The notes under the pieces were generated by a model that worked only from the letters and a program-made list of their open reading frames with translations, had not been told where the DNA came from and ran no database searches. This document shows, piece after piece, positions 8,918-21,480 of a DNA stretch of 32,259 nt. Every line of letters starts with the position of its first letter. Within the stretch, counting starts at the first letter, position 1. This stretch comes from an uncultured Endozoicomonas sp. (GTDB lineage Bacteria; Pseudomonadota; Gammaproteobacteria; Pseudomonadales; Endozoicomonadaceae): the NCBI GenBank assembly GCA_900299555.1, contig OODV01000024.1:1-32259 (forward strand). The letters run 5' to 3'. The translations under genes and the position numbers were made by a program.

Positions 8918-9883
8918 GTGACTTCCCAGAGCACGCCAGATATCAATACATTTCAGGGTCTCATTCTCGCCCTTCAACAATTCTGGGCCCAACAGGGCTG
9001 CGTAATCATGCAACCACTGGACATGGAAGTGGGGGCAGGTACTTTCCATCCTGCTACATTCCTGCGAGCCATTGGCCCGGAAAACTGGAACGCCGCCTAC
9101 GTTCAGCCAAGCCGTCGTCCAACAGATGGTCGTTACGGTGAAAACCCGAACCGTCTCCAGCATTACTACCAGTTCCAGGTGGTCATGAAGCCTTCACCCG
9201 ATAATATCCAGGAGCTTTACCTGGACTCTCTCCGTCAGCTGGGCGTTGATCCACTGGTTCATGACATCCGTTTTGTGGAAGACAACTGGGAGTCCCCAAC
9301 ACTGGGTGCGTGGGGCCTTGGCTGGGAAGTGTGGATGAACGGTATGGAAGTTACTCAGTTCACTTACTTCCAGCAAGTTGGTGGTATTGAATGCTACCCA
9401 GTCACTGGTGAGATCACTTATGGTCTTGAGCGTCTGGCGATGTACATTCAGGGTGTGGATAACGTTTATGACCTGGTCTGGACTGTTGGCCCACAAGGTC
9501 CGGTCACTTACGGTGATGTTTTCCATCAGCAGGAAGTTGAAATGTCCACGTTCAACTTCGAGCATGCTGACACTGAAGAACTGTTCAAACACTTTGACTT
9601 CTTTGAGCGTGAATCCCAGAAGCTGGTTGACATCGGTCTGCCACTGCCAGCTTATGAATACGTTCTGAAAGCTTCTCACACCTTTAACCTGCTGGATGCC
9701 CGTCACGCGATTTCTGTGACTGAGCGCCAGCGTTTTATCCTGCGCGTCAGAACCCTGGCCAGAGCAGTAGCCAAAGCTTACTTTGATAAGCGTCGTGAGC
9801 TTGGCTTCCCTCTTGCAGATGAAAGCATTCGTAATGAAGTTCTGGCTCAGCTTGCGAAAGAAAGCACGCAGGAGGAAAAATAA
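8918..9883 (+). CDS. glyQ: Glycyl-tRNA synthetase, alpha subunit
   Basis: GlyQ carries the class II catalytic core that activates glycine and, together with GlyS, charges tRNA(Gly) as an alpha2-beta2 enzyme. The 321 residues (E. coli 303) begin [18 protein letters not shown] and contain the highly conserved [34 protein letters not shown] (with the class II motif 2 arginine region) and [18 protein letters not shown] follow. The start is GTG 8918, with AAGAGG ending eight bases before it. The next ATG is far inside the conserved core. The stop overlaps glyS by one base. A structured leader and a DnaA box lie upstream. Confidence 0.96.
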   Translation: MTSQSTPDINTFQGLILALQQFWAQQGCVIMQPLDMEVGAGTFHPATFLRAIGPENWNAAYVQPSRRPTDGRYGENPNRLQHYYQFQVVMKPSPDNIQELYLDSLRQLGVDPLVHDIRFVEDNWESPTLGAWGLGWEVWMNGMEVTQFTYFQQVGGIECYPVTGEITYGLERLAMYIQGVDNVYDLVWTVGPQGPVTYGDVFHQQEVEMSTFNFEHADTEELFKHFDFFERESQKLVDIGLPLPAYEYVLKASHTFNLLDARHAISVTERQRFILRVRTLARAVAKAYFDKRRELGFPLADESIRNEVLAQLAKESTQEEK

Positions 9884-11982
9884 TGAGCACCATCTATAAA
9901 GAAGACTTCCTGATTGAGCTGGGAACAGAAGAACTGCCACCAAAGGCATTAAAGAGTCTGTCTGAGGCGTTTACACAGGGAATTATTTCTGGTCTTGAAA
10001 AAGCCCAGATCACATTTACCGGCTATGAGTCGTTTGCTGCTCCACGCCGTTTGGCTCTTCTCATCAAAGCCCTGGATACTGCACAGCCTGATCAGAAACT
10101 TGAGCGCAAAGGACCTGCAGTCAAAGCGGCATATGATGCCAGAGGTAATCCAAGCAAAGCGGCGCTTGGTTTTGCCCGTTCCAATGGTGTTAATTTTGAA
10201 GACCTGGAGCAGGAAGAGACACCTAAAGGTGCATGGCTGGTCTATCGCTCTGTCAAACAGGGTGAAGCAACCAAAGAGTTGCTGCCGGAAATTATTACTC
10301 AGTCTCTGAATTGTCTGCCCATTCCAAAGCGTATGCGCTGGGGAGCCAGTCGTACCGAGTTTGTCCGTCCTGTTCACTGGCTGCTGATGCTGCAAGGTAA
10401 CAACGTTATTGACTGTGAAGTCCTTGGCCTGAAAGCTGGCAATACAACCCGTGGTCACCGCTTCCACGCTAATCAGGAAATCACGATCAACACCCCCGCT
10501 GATTATGCGCAGGTTCTTCATGAGCAGGGCAAAGTTATTGCTAACTTTGATACCCGTCGTGAAATCATCCGTGAGCAGGTTGAGCAAGTTGCAACCACGA
10601 TTAATGGTCACTCGGTGATTGATCCTGATCTTCTGGATGAGGTAACCGCTCTCAACGAATGGCCGGTTGCCCTTTCCGGTCGTTTTGATGATGAATTCCT
10701 TTCCGTTCCATCGGAAGCACTGATCTCTTCCATGAAGGGACATCAGAAATATTTTCACGTGGAAAACAGTGAAGGGAAACTCCTGCCTCACTTTATTACG
10801 GTGGCAAATATTGAAAGCTCCGAGCCTCGTCATGTTGTGGAAGGTAATGAGAAAGTCATTCGCCCACGTCTTGCCGATGCCAAGTTCTTCTATGACACTG
10901 ACCGCAAGCAGACTCAGGACGATCGTCGTGAAAAACTGAAACCCATTGTATTCCAGGCTCAACTGGGCTCAGTGTTTGCCAAAACTGAGCGTATTGCACG
11001 ACTCTCGTCTTACATATCACAGACTGAAGGTGGTGATGCAAAGCTTGCCGAACGTGCTGGCCAGCTGTGTAAGTCTGACCTGGTTTCTGAAATGGTTCTG
11101 GAGTTTCCAGAGCTTCAAGGCATCATGGGTCAGTACTATGCCGACAACGATGGTGAAAGCCCTGAGGTCAGCAAGACGCTGTATGAACAGTACATGCCTC
11201 GCTTTGCTGGTGATCAGCTGCCCTCCACGCTGATTGGCTGCGCTGTTGCTATTGCCGATAAAGTAGACACTATTACTGGTATTTTTGGTATCAACCAGCT
11301 GCCTACTGGCAGTAAAGATCCTTTCGCACTTCGTCGTGCCAGCATTGGCGTACTTCGAATCATTGTTGAGAAAAAACTCAACCTTGATCTGGAAGCACTG
11401 ATTGATCAAGCAATTCAGGGCTACCAGGAGCAAGGCGTTTCTCTGCCAGCGCTGGATAACCTTAACAAGACAGTAGTCAATTATATGCTGGAGCGCTTTG
11501 ACGCCGCTTACCAGGAAGAAGGAATCGCTATTGAGATCATCAACTCCGTTAAGGCACTACGCCCTACCCGACCACTGGACTTTGATCTTCGCATAAAGGC
11601 AGTTTCCCGCTTTAATGCCATGGATGAAGCTGATGCACTGGCTTCTGCTAACAAGCGTGTTTCCAACATTCTTGCTAAAGCCGGGGATATTGTTATTCCA
11701 GATACACTTGATGAGACGCTACTGACTGAAGTCGCGGAAGTTGAGCTGGCAAAAGTTGTCTTTAATAAGAAGCAGGAAATCGCACCAGCACTTGCAGAGG
11801 GCCGCTATGCACTCGCTATGGAAAGTCTGGCAGCACTGAAAGAACCGGTAGATATGTTCTTTGATCAGGTTCTTGTTAACGCAGAAGAAGAAGCTATTCG
11901 TTTGAACCGTTATGCACTGCTTAAACAGCTGCGTAGCCTGTTCCTCCATGTGGCCGATATCTCTTTGTTACAGAAATCCTGA
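9883..11982 (+). CDS. glyS: Glycyl-tRNA synthetase, beta subunit
   Basis: GlyS supplies tRNA recognition and helps form the active tetrameric enzyme with GlyQ. The 699 residues (E. coli 689) begin with FLIELGTEELPPKAL, the family hallmark. An HD-like domain in the middle and a C-terminal anticodon-binding region follow (ALRPTRPLDFDLRIKAV near 565). The ATG at 9883 overlaps the glyQ stop (TAATG) and has AGGAGG at 9869-9874 inside the end of glyQ, so translation is coupled. An intrinsic terminator follows 12 bases after the stop, closing the two-gene operon. Confidence 0.97.
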   Translation: MSTIYKEDFLIELGTEELPPKALKSLSEAFTQGIISGLEKAQITFTGYESFAAPRRLALLIKALDTAQPDQKLERKGPAVKAAYDARGNPSKAALGFARSNGVNFEDLEQEETPKGAWLVYRSVKQGEATKELLPEIITQSLNCLPIPKRMRWGASRTEFVRPVHWLLMLQGNNVIDCEVLGLKAGNTTRGHRFHANQEITINTPADYAQVLHEQGKVIANFDTRREIIREQVEQVATTINGHSVIDPDLLDEVTALNEWPVALSGRFDDEFLSVPSEALISSMKGHQKYFHVENSEGKLLPHFITVANIESSEPRHVVEGNEKVIRPRLADAKFFYDTDRKQTQDDRREKLKPIVFQAQLGSVFAKTERIARLSSYISQTEGGDAKLAERAGQLCKSDLVSEMVLEFPELQGIMGQYYADNDGESPEVSKTLYEQYMPRFAGDQLPSTLIGCAVAIADKVDTITGIFGINQLPTGSKDPFALRRASIGVLRIIVEKKLNLDLEALIDQAIQGYQEQGVSLPALDNLNKTVVNYMLERFDAAYQEEGIAIEIINSVKALRPTRPLDFDLRIKAVSRFNAMDEADALASANKRVSNILAKAGDIVIPDTLDETLLTEVAEVELAKVVFNKKQEIAPALAEGRYALAMESLAALKEPVDMFFDQVLVNAEEEAIRLNRYALLKQLRSLFLHVADISLLQKS

Positions 11983-11994
11983 GAATGACCTGTT

Positions 11995-12022
11995 AAAGTG
12001 CGGCTTCTGCCGCACTTTTTTT
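11995..12022 (+). terminator. Intrinsic terminator of glyQS
   Basis: AAAGTGCGGC (11995-12004), a TTCT loop and GCCGCACTTT (12009-12018) form a ten-pair stem that runs into seven T residues. It directly follows the glyS stop. Confidence 0.93.
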
Positions 12023-12058
12023 ATGTAAAGAATGTCACATATTTTTACTTTCCAGTTA

Positions 12059-12074
12059 TGTGAATTCATTTACA
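12059..12074 (+). promoter_or_regulatory. CRP/Vfr-like site upstream of gmhB
   Basis: TGTGAATTCATTTACA matches nine of ten informative bases of the TGTGA-N6-TCACA consensus. It lies 47 bases before the gmhB start, with a possible -10 TATTAT at 12085-12090 and no good -35, as expected of an activated promoter. Binding is an inference from sequence alone. Confidence 0.4.
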
Positions 12075-12120
12075 TAATACTTGTTATTATCAAGCGTATT
12101 TGAGAGCACTATCAACCATT

Positions 12121-12687
12121 ATGACTAAGCTGGTTATTCTGGACAGGGATGGAGTCATTAATGAAGACTCGGAACAATATATTAGGTCTGCAGATGAGTG
12201 GATTCCTATTTCGGGAAGTATTGAAGCAATCGTCCGTCTGACCAAGGCAGGTTATAAGGTAGTTATCGCTACGAATCAGTCTGGACTTGCCCGTGGTTAT
12301 TTCACACTGAAAGAACTGAGTGCAATGCATGACAAGCTATCAAACTTGGTTCAGCTACAGGGAGGCAGGATTGATGGTATCTATTATTGTCCCCATGGCC
12401 CAGATGATAACTGTCAATGCAGAAAACCAAAGACGGGCTTAATTGATCAGATTTTTATGAACTTTGATGCTTCTCCAAACCAAACTTGGCTTATCGGCGA
12501 CTCACTAAGAGATTTGCAAGCCGGAGCAAGCAGTGGTTGCAACGTTGCTCTGGTTCTGACTGGTAAGGGGGTTAAGACTCAAGCTACACTCACCAATCAT
12601 CCTGAAGAACTATCTGGTACCAAGGATGTACCTGTTTATAACAACTTGAACAGTTTTGTAGAAAAACTACTCTCAGAGGGATTTTGA
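12121..12687 (+). CDS. gmhB: D-glycero-D-manno-heptose 1,7-bisphosphate phosphatase
   Basis: GmhB is a cytoplasmic HAD phosphatase that removes the C7 phosphate in the pathway to ADP-heptose for lipopolysaccharide inner core. The nucleophile motif DRDGVIN is at residues 8-14. The zinc-binding set is Cys90, His92, Cys98 and Cys100 (CPHGPDDNCQC), with RKPK next. The magnesium motif GDSLRDLQAG follows. These fit GmhB and separate it from HisB-type phosphatases. ATG 12121 gives 188 residues (E. coli 191); a TTG at 12100 would add seven unsupported residues. It overlaps plsC by one base. gmhA, for the first committed step of the same pathway, lies just beyond plsC on the opposite strand. Confidence 0.93.
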   Translation: MTKLVILDRDGVINEDSEQYIRSADEWIPISGSIEAIVRLTKAGYKVVIATNQSGLARGYFTLKELSAMHDKLSNLVQLQGGRIDGIYYCPHGPDDNCQCRKPKTGLIDQIFMNFDASPNQTWLIGDSLRDLQAGASSGCNVALVLTGKGVKTQATLTNHPEELSGTKDVPVYNNLNSFVEKLLSEGF

Positions 12688-13445
12688 TGTTGTCCGGTGT
12701 CGGCTCTTCAATGATGTCTATTATATTTCATATCATTTCTATAATAAGAACCACTGTCTTTTATCTTAGCTTTGCACTATGGACAGCCTTGTGGTCTACA
12801 GTGATGATCCTTTTCATCTATCCATTCCGCTTCAGGCTTCGCCATAGAGTATTTGTAAAAACTTGGGCTATCGTATCGGTTTATCTTTGTCGCTTGATTT
12901 GCGGTGTGCGATGGAATGTTAAAGGCAGGGAAAATATTCCAAATACCCCTTGTGTCATCATCAGTAACCACCAGAGTACATGGGAAACATTTTTCCTTCA
13001 GACGCTGTTAACACCTCAAACACAAGTTATTAAACAAGAGCTATTGAGAATTCCCTTTTTCGGCTGGGCCTTTAAAAAAATCAAACCAATAGCAATCAGC
13101 CGAAAGGATGCCAGGCAAGCCCTTCAACAGGTAAGAGATCAGGGGAAAGCAGCTCTTGAGCATAATGTCTGGGTGCTTATATTTCCCGAAGGAACCCGAA
13201 CAAAACCAGGGGAGCCTGGAAAGTTTTCACGTGGTGGAGCTGGTCTGGCTAAGGCTGCAGAAGTTGATATTTTGCCCATCGCTCACAATGCAGGAAGTTT
13301 CTGGCCGAATGATGGCTGGTTGAAAAAGCCTGGTACTATCCAGATAGAGATTGGACCAGTGGTTAAAACTGAAAATATGTCTGTTGCAGAAGCAAATGAT
13401 GCTGCTCGTAGCTGGATTGCGAACTCACTCAGCAAGATGAATTAA
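12687..13445 (+). CDS. plsC: 1-acyl-sn-glycerol-3-phosphate acyltransferase
   Basis: The enzyme makes phosphatidic acid by acylating lysophosphatidic acid at the inner membrane. The 252 residues start with a hydrophobic segment (about 9-50). The PlsC motifs follow: NHQSTWE near residues 94-100, an HX4E form of the usual HX4D box, and FPEGTRTKPGEPGKFSRGG from residue 166. A glutamate in the last position of the acyltransferase box is seen in several bacterial lysophosphatidate acyltransferases. The ATG at 12687 shares its A with the gmhB stop and has AGAGGG six bases upstream; ATG 12714 is a possible alternative. In Pseudomonas the same gmhB-plsC pair lies beside gyrB. Confidence 0.9.
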   Translation: MLSGVGSSMMSIIFHIISIIRTTVFYLSFALWTALWSTVMILFIYPFRFRLRHRVFVKTWAIVSVYLCRLICGVRWNVKGRENIPNTPCVIISNHQSTWETFFLQTLLTPQTQVIKQELLRIPFFGWAFKKIKPIAISRKDARQALQQVRDQGKAALEHNVWVLIFPEGTRTKPGEPGKFSRGGAGLAKAAEVDILPIAHNAGSFWPNDGWLKKPGTIQIEIGPVVKTENMSVAEANDAARSWIANSLSKMN

Positions 13446-13460
13446 TTCGTTTCAATAGAT

Positions 13461-13495
13461 AAAAAAGAGGCCGGTTTTGAACCGGCCTCTTTTTT
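13461..13495. terminator. Bidirectional terminator between plsC and gmhA
   Basis: An A-run is followed by GAGG and CCGGTT (to 13476), a TTG loop, then AACCGG, CCTC and a T-run. The stem is flanked by A/T runs on both sides, so it works for both converging operons. It touches the gmhA stop at 13494-13496. Confidence 0.93.
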
Positions 13496-14090
13496 ATTCC
13501 ATATACTTTTCAATAAGCTGAATCATAATATGAATAGCCTTGATATGAATTTCCTGAATCCGATCGGCATAACCAAAGTGAGGAACGCGAATTTCAACAT
13601 CCGCCATACCTGCCATCTTGCCACCATCTTTGCCTGAAAGCAGAATAACCTTCATCCCTTTTGCTCTGGCAGCTTCTACAGCCTTGATGATGTTTCCAGA
13701 ATTACCACTGGTGCTGATCCCAAGCAGTATGTCCCCTTCTCTACCTACCGCTTCAACGTAACGAGAGAAGACATACTCATAACCAAAATCGTTGGATACA
13801 CAGGATATGTGGCTTGGATCTGATATAGCAATGGCTGCATAGCCCGGGCGATTCTCACGAAAGCGACCGGTCAACTCCTCAGCAAAATGCATGGCATCAC
13901 AGTGAGAACCACCATTACCACATGAAAGCACTTTACCGCCTGCTTTAAAACTCTCTGATAAAAGCTGAGCAGCAAGATCAATAGATTCAAGGCTGGCCTC
14001 ATCATCCAGAAACCGGTTCAGCACTTCAGCCGCTTCTTCCAACTCCTGTCGAATAATTGCTTTAAATTCTGAAGACCTTTCTGTAGACAT
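13494..14090 (-). CDS. gmhA: Sedoheptulose 7-phosphate (phosphoheptose) isomerase
   Basis: GmhA is a SIS-domain isomerase that converts sedoheptulose 7-phosphate to D-glycero-D-manno-heptose 7-phosphate, the first step towards ADP-heptose. [18 protein letters not shown] matches the phosphosugar-binding region of GmhA proteins. [11 protein letters not shown] is the second SIS loop, and a C-terminal [15 protein letters not shown] helix carries the conserved metal-binding histidine region. ATG 14090 gives 198 residues (E. coli 192) with AGG eight bases upstream; GTG 14099 is an alternative. It is 70 bases after gyrB on the same strand and may be the last gene of the dnaA-dnaN-recF-gyrB transcript, an uncommon position. 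With gmhB nearby, two heptose genes bracket plsC. Confidence 0.93.
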   Translation of the reverse strand: MSTERSSEFKAIIRQELEEAAEVLNRFLDDEASLESIDLAAQLLSESFKAGGKVLSCGNGGSHCDAMHFAEELTGRFRENRPGYAAIAISDPSHISCVSNDFGYEYVFSRYVEAVGREGDILLGISTSGNSGNIIKAVEAARAKGMKVILLSGKDGGKMAGMADVEIRVPHFGYADRIQEIHIKAIHIMIQLIEKYME

Positions 14091-14160
14091 GGCAAACACC
14101 TGAATAGCAAAAAAGAAGGCTGAAAAGTGCCGGAAATATCCAGCACCTTACTTGGATTGA

Positions 14161-17713
<3,553 letters not shown>

Positions 17714-17775
17714 ATTCTGTTTATTTCCGAGCCTGACGGTGAAGCTCGGGGAGGAGCTGGATCCACTCAGGCTAG

Positions 17776-17803
17776 TGGTGGGTATTTAGCTAAACACCCA
17801 CCA
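17776..17803. other. Long hairpin between dnaN and recF
   Basis: TGGTGGGT (17776-17783) pairs with ACCCACCA (17796-17803), and inside it TTTA-GC-TAAA continues the dyad across one A/C mismatch. No T-run follows on either strand. It could lower read-through from dnaN, be an mRNA processing site, or bind a protein. Confidence 0.55.
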
Positions 17804-17827
17804 AAGACTTCATCAGCCGACAGGCTG

Positions 17828-18931
17828 TTACAGCCTCATAGGCATAACAACATACGTGGAGTCACCAGATTCAGATTCCTCCAGAAGCGCACTGCTATTG
17901 GGATCCGAAAGAGTCATTTTGATGGACTCACCAGACAGAACAGAAAGCACATCCAGCAAATAGCTGACATTAAAGCCAATTTCCATTGAGTCACCATGGT
18001 AAGCCAGATTCAATTCTTCTTCAGCTTCTTCCTGCTCCGGGTTATTGGCAATAACCTTTAACTGACCATCAGAGAGAATCAGACGTATACCGCGATACTT
18101 CTCATTAGAAAGAATAGAAGCACGCTGAAAAGCCTGACGAAGTTCCTGACGATCCCCAACGATGATCTTGGTTCCACCTTTTGGGATAACCCGATCATAG
18201 TCAGGGAACTTACCATCCACCAGTTTAGAGGTGAACATAAAGTCACCGGTTTTAGCTCTGATGTGATTAGCTCCAAGGGTAATATGAACGCTTTCTTCAC
18301 CCTCTGTCAGCAGACGCGCCATCTCAAGAATACCTTTGCGCGGTACTATTACCTGGTGTTTTTCCTGCTGATTGATGTCGGCATCAACACTGCACATAGC
18401 AAGACGATGGCCATCCGTCGCCACTGCGCGAAGACAGTTCTGGCTAACTTCAAGCAGCATTCCGTTCAGGTAGTAACGAACATCCTGCTGAGCCATAGCA
18501 AAGCCAGTACGATCAATCAGGCGACGAAGTCTTGACTGGCCGATAGTGAATGATACTGAACCAGCCTCTTCTTCTATGCTGGGGAACTCATTGGCCGGCA
18601 GAGTGGAAAGCGTAAACCGGGATCTACCTGCCTTAAGTTTTACTCTCTGATCATCCTGATGGATTTCAATCATGGTATTTTCTGGCAGAGATTTGCAGAT
18701 ATCCATCAGCTTTCTAGCTGGAACGGTAATCTCTCCAGCTTCTGCAACATCCTCAAGGGCAACCCGCCCAACCAGTTCAACTTCAAGGTCAGTACCGGTT
18801 AAAGAGAGTTGATCTCCATCGACTACCATCAACACATTCGACAATACCGGCAGAGTCTGTCTGCGCTCAACCACACCGGCAACCAGCTGAAGTGGCTTAA
18901 GCAATGCTTCCCGATTAATGGTAAATTTCAT
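17828..18931 (-). CDS. dnaN: DNA polymerase III sliding clamp (beta subunit)
   Basis: The beta clamp is a ring-shaped dimer that tethers polymerase III to DNA and serves as a docking platform for Hda, MutS and other proteins. The 367 residues (E. coli 366) fold as three repeated clamp domains. Recognisable segments are MKFTINREALLKPLQLVAGVVERRQTLP at the start of the first domain (given here as family-typical), the central ATDGHRLA and the C-terminal VVMPMRL. The terminal MPMRL forms part of the pocket that binds partner peptides. It lies 66 bases after dnaA and 114 bases before recF on the same strand, the standard dnaA-dnaN-recF-gyrB order. Confidence 0.97.
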   Translation of the reverse strand: MKFTINREALLKPLQLVAGVVERRQTLPVLSNVLMVVDGDQLSLTGTDLEVELVGRVALEDVAEAGEITVPARKLMDICKSLPENTMIEIHQDDQRVKLKAGRSRFTLSTLPANEFPSIEEEAGSVSFTIGQSRLRRLIDRTGFAMAQQDVRYYLNGMLLEVSQNCLRAVATDGHRLAMCSVDADINQQEKHQVIVPRKGILEMARLLTEGEESVHITLGANHIRAKTGDFMFTSKLVDGKFPDYDRVIPKGGTKIIVGDRQELRQAFQRASILSNEKYRGIRLILSDGQLKVIANNPEQEEAEEELNLAYHGDSMEIGFNVSYLLDVLSVLSGESIKMTLSDPNSSALLEESESGDSTYVVMPMRL

Positions 18932-18997
18932 CGCTTTCCTTTCTCTTGGCTAACTGAAAGGCTCTCGCCTTTCTGAAAAATAAGAATAAATAAGGTA

Positions 18998-20617
18998 TTA
19001 ACTGGTCAGTGATCTCAGCAGATTTTTGTAATCGCTTTTGATCTCATTATCCACTTCAACCAGTTCTTTAACCTTTCGGCAGGCATGAAGTACTGTTGTG
19101 TGGTCACGTCCACCATATGCATCACCAATCTCAGGTAAGCTATGGCTTGTCAACTCTTTGGAGAGCGCCATGGCAACCTGACGAGGCCTTGCTACAGAAC
19201 GACTGCGACGCTTGGAAAGAATATCCGCCACTTTGATCTTGTAGTACTCAGCTACCGTCCTTTGGATATTATCTATACTGACTTGTTTGTCCTGTAAAGC
19301 CAACAGGTCTTTCAGGGACTCCCGGATCAGATCGATATCAATAGGCCTCCCCATAAAATGGGCACTGGCAATAACTCGCTTTAAAGCACCTTCGAGCTCA
19401 CGAACATTTGAGCGAATTCTCTGAGCTATAAAGAACGCAGCCTCATGTGGAAGTTCCACTTTCTGCTGTTCTGCTTTTTTCATCAGAATGGCAACTCGGG
19501 TTTCCAGCTCAGGAGGCTCAACAGCTACGGTTAACCCCCAGCCAAAGCGAGATTTCAAGCGTTCTTCTACACCACTGATCTCTTTCGGGTAGCGATCACA
19601 GGTTAGAATCATCTGCTGCCCACCCTCAAGAAGCGCATTAAAAGTGTGGAAGAACTCTTCCTGAGAACGCTCTTTGCCTGCAAAAAACTGAATATCATCA
19701 ATCAACAGCGCATCAACAGATCGGTAGTACTTCTTAAAATCGTTAATGGCGTTTAATTGCAGCGCTTTAACCATATCCGCCACAAAGCGCTCAGAATGTA
19801 AATAAACGACTCTAGAATTACGATTTTGTTTAACCAGAGAGTTACCAACAGCATGCATCAAGTGGGTTTTACCCAAACCGACACCACCGTATAAAAACAA
19901 CGGGTTATAAGATGCTCCTGGATTTTCAGCAACCTGGCGAGCTGCAGCCAGAGCAAGCTGATTCGATTTACCTTCAACAAAGGTCTCAAACGTAAAACCA
20001 TTATTCAAGGAACTGTGATGCTTGATAGAGCCTTCAACTTCAACCTGTCGAGCAGGGGCCACAAGCTCCTCTGATTGCTCATTTATCTGCTCTTTTAAAG
20101 GATTTACCTTAATTTGAGGCAGGTCTTCAGCAGTCCTTGAAAGCTCTTCATTAATAGAAGACCTATTTACAGCAGTTGGTGCTGAAACAAATTCAGGCTC
20201 AGGCGTGTTGTCTTGAGCAATGGGTAAAGCTGAAACCAGCTCATGGGTAACCACAGAGCGCTCAATGTCTGACTGCTTAAGCGGGTTTTCTATAGGCTTC
20301 TCAGAAACGGATACCGTTGCAGCTTGCTGCACTTCTCTAGGTCGGGCGGAGCGCTTACTGAGGGAAGGAGGACGTCGGTTGGATACTGCCAACGCCACTG
20401 CTGGTGATTCACCATCAGACAGCTCATCCAGAATCTCCTCAATTCTTGGCAGAAACTTCTCTTTAACCCAGTCAGCAACAAACCGGTTTGGAGCCAGTAA
20501 ACACAGATCGTGTTCATCCCCCATCACTTTCAAAGGGCGAATCCAGGTATTGAACTGCTGAGAAGACAACTCATCCTGCAAGATATCAATGCATTTTTGC
20601 CATAGCGACAGGGGCAC
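18998..20617 (-). CDS. dnaA: Chromosomal replication initiator protein DnaA
   Basis: DnaA is the AAA+ initiator that binds DnaA boxes at oriC and melts the AT-rich region. The chosen start is GTG 20617, seven bases after AGGAG (20625-20629), giving the standard N-terminus [16 protein letters not shown]. The frame is open to 20668, but the extra 17 residues fit no relative. Domain I ends near residue 75. The linker domain II is long (about 80-200) and acidic. Walker A GGVGLGKT is at 244-251 and Walker [10 protein letters not shown] near 304. The C-terminal box-binding helix shows [15 protein letters not shown]. The length of 539 exceeds E. coli (467), mostly because of the linker. oriC lies directly upstream. 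Confidence 0.97.
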   Translation of the reverse strand: MPLSLWQKCIDILQDELSSQQFNTWIRPLKVMGDEHDLCLLAPNRFVADWVKEKFLPRIEEILDELSDGESPAVALAVSNRRPPSLSKRSARPREVQQAATVSVSEKPIENPLKQSDIERSVVTHELVSALPIAQDNTPEPEFVSAPTAVNRSSINEELSRTAEDLPQIKVNPLKEQINEQSEELVAPARQVEVEGSIKHHSSLNNGFTFETFVEGKSNQLALAAARQVAENPGASYNPLFLYGGVGLGKTHLMHAVGNSLVKQNRNSRVVYLHSERFVADMVKALQLNAINDFKKYYRSVDALLIDDIQFFAGKERSQEEFFHTFNALLEGGQQMILTCDRYPKEISGVEERLKSRFGWGLTVAVEPPELETRVAILMKKAEQQKVELPHEAAFFIAQRIRSNVRELEGALKRVIASAHFMGRPIDIDLIRESLKDLLALQDKQVSIDNIQRTVAEYYKIKVADILSKRRSRSVARPRQVAMALSKELTSHSLPEIGDAYGGRDHTTVLHACRKVKELVEVDNEIKSDYKNLLRSLTS

Positions 20618-20689
20618 AGGCACTCTCCTACTCTCCTGAAATAGATCAGGATCTGATACGAATATCACTGAAGCCGGTCAGACAGCCTG

Positions 20690-21180
20690 CTGAAGACCTT
20701 CAGGTACAAATTAAGGATGGATAGAAAGAAGAAATTGTATCCTTTTTGGGAAAAGTTATCCACACCTGCCTGCGAAGCAGTAAAAACCCACAAAAATATA
20801 AATATACTTATTTTTCAATTAGTTAAATTAAAAATCTATACAAAATCAAACAAATTATTATCCATAACCTCCTGTGGGTAGACCCGTTCATGAATGGCAA
20901 TAAACCTTATGATCTTCCTGTGGGTAAAATGAATAATAACTACTCTGTGGATAAAACAGGCTTTTATCCACAAGCCATCAAGATCAAAACAACAGCATAA
21001 AAGCGTTATTTTTACAGAAAAACACACAGGTAGAACATCATGCTATTACTGGACAAAATGCAGTTATCCACAGAAAAGCCGGTCCTTAATAGTTATATTA
21101 AAATCAAACAAACATCACATAAGAGATAACTCTTCTATTTATATATTGATAAGAGCAAAGAATATTATTCGGATCTGAAT
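20690..21180. other. oriC: Chromosomal replication origin, oriC
   Basis: The roughly 700-base gap between divergent dnaA and rpmH has no gene. It contains several DnaA boxes around an AT-rich block (20785-20860) suited to unwinding, and a second AT-rich stretch (21085-21180). Location between dnaA and rpmH is where oriC lies in Pseudomonas. The exact limits are my estimate. Confidence 0.88.
20756..21072. promoter_or_regulatory. DnaA-box cluster of oriC
   Basis: Exact TTATCCACA boxes occur at 20756-20764, 20964-20972 and 21064-21072 on the plus strand. An exact box on the minus strand is at 20946-20954. Near matches are at 20858-20866 (TTATCCATA), 20873-20881 and 20919-20927 (TGTGGGTA-type, minus strand). 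The boxes at 20946 and 20964 face each other nine bases apart. Confidence 0.9.
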
Positions 21181-21264
21181 CCCTTTTTTCACTTATATAT
21201 GAAGAGCGAAAGTAAAGTAGTGGTAACAACGGGTGGTAATACGGTGCTTCTTGACAAATGCAAA

Positions 21265-21293
21265 TTGACGCTAACTCTTCAATTACTTAGAAT
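21265..21293 (+). promoter_or_regulatory. Promoter of rpmH-rnpA
   Basis: TTGACG at 21265-21270, a 17-base spacer and TAGAAT at 21288-21293 form a good sigma-70 promoter. It would start transcription about 30 bases before rpmH. A second TTGACA at 21251 has no matching -10 at the right distance. Confidence 0.75.
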
Positions 21294-21331
21294 GCCCGTC
21301 TTTTGTAAATCCATTAAAACGAGTAACCACG

Positions 21332-21466
21332 ATGAAAAGAACTTTCCAGCCAAGCAATCTGAAGCGCAAGCGTAACCACGGCTTTCGTGCACGCATGGCT
21401 ACCAAAAACGGCCGTGCGGTCATCAATCGTCGCAGAGCTAAGGGACGCAAGCGTCTGTCAGCCTGA
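21332..21466 (+). CDS. rpmH: 50S ribosomal protein L34
   Basis: This is a 44-residue, strongly basic protein of the large ribosomal subunit. It starts [18 protein letters not shown] and ends [12 protein letters not shown], the standard L34 pattern and length. A sigma-70 promoter lies about 40 bases upstream, and rnpA begins 14 bases after the stop, the universal rpmH-rnpA arrangement beside oriC. The ribosome-binding site is weak. Confidence 0.97.
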   Translation: MKRTFQPSNLKRKRNHGFRARMATKNGRAVINRRRAKGRKRLSA

Positions 21467-21480
21467 TCAGAGCTATCAGT

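Noticed and set aside
10752-10766. TTTTCACGTGGAAAA in glyS as a third parS site
   Set aside because: It has the CACGTG core but lacks the outer bases of parS (TGTTTC/GAAACA); within coding sequence this is likely chance.
9949-10962. 337-codon minus-strand open frame opposite glyS
   Set aside because: It lies wholly antisense to the well-conserved glyS and shows no domain; codon bias of glyS leaves antisense frames open.
20618-20668. DnaA start at 20668 giving 17 extra residues
   Set aside because: The extra residues precede the conserved PLSLWQKC start, and the AGGAG site points to GTG 20617.
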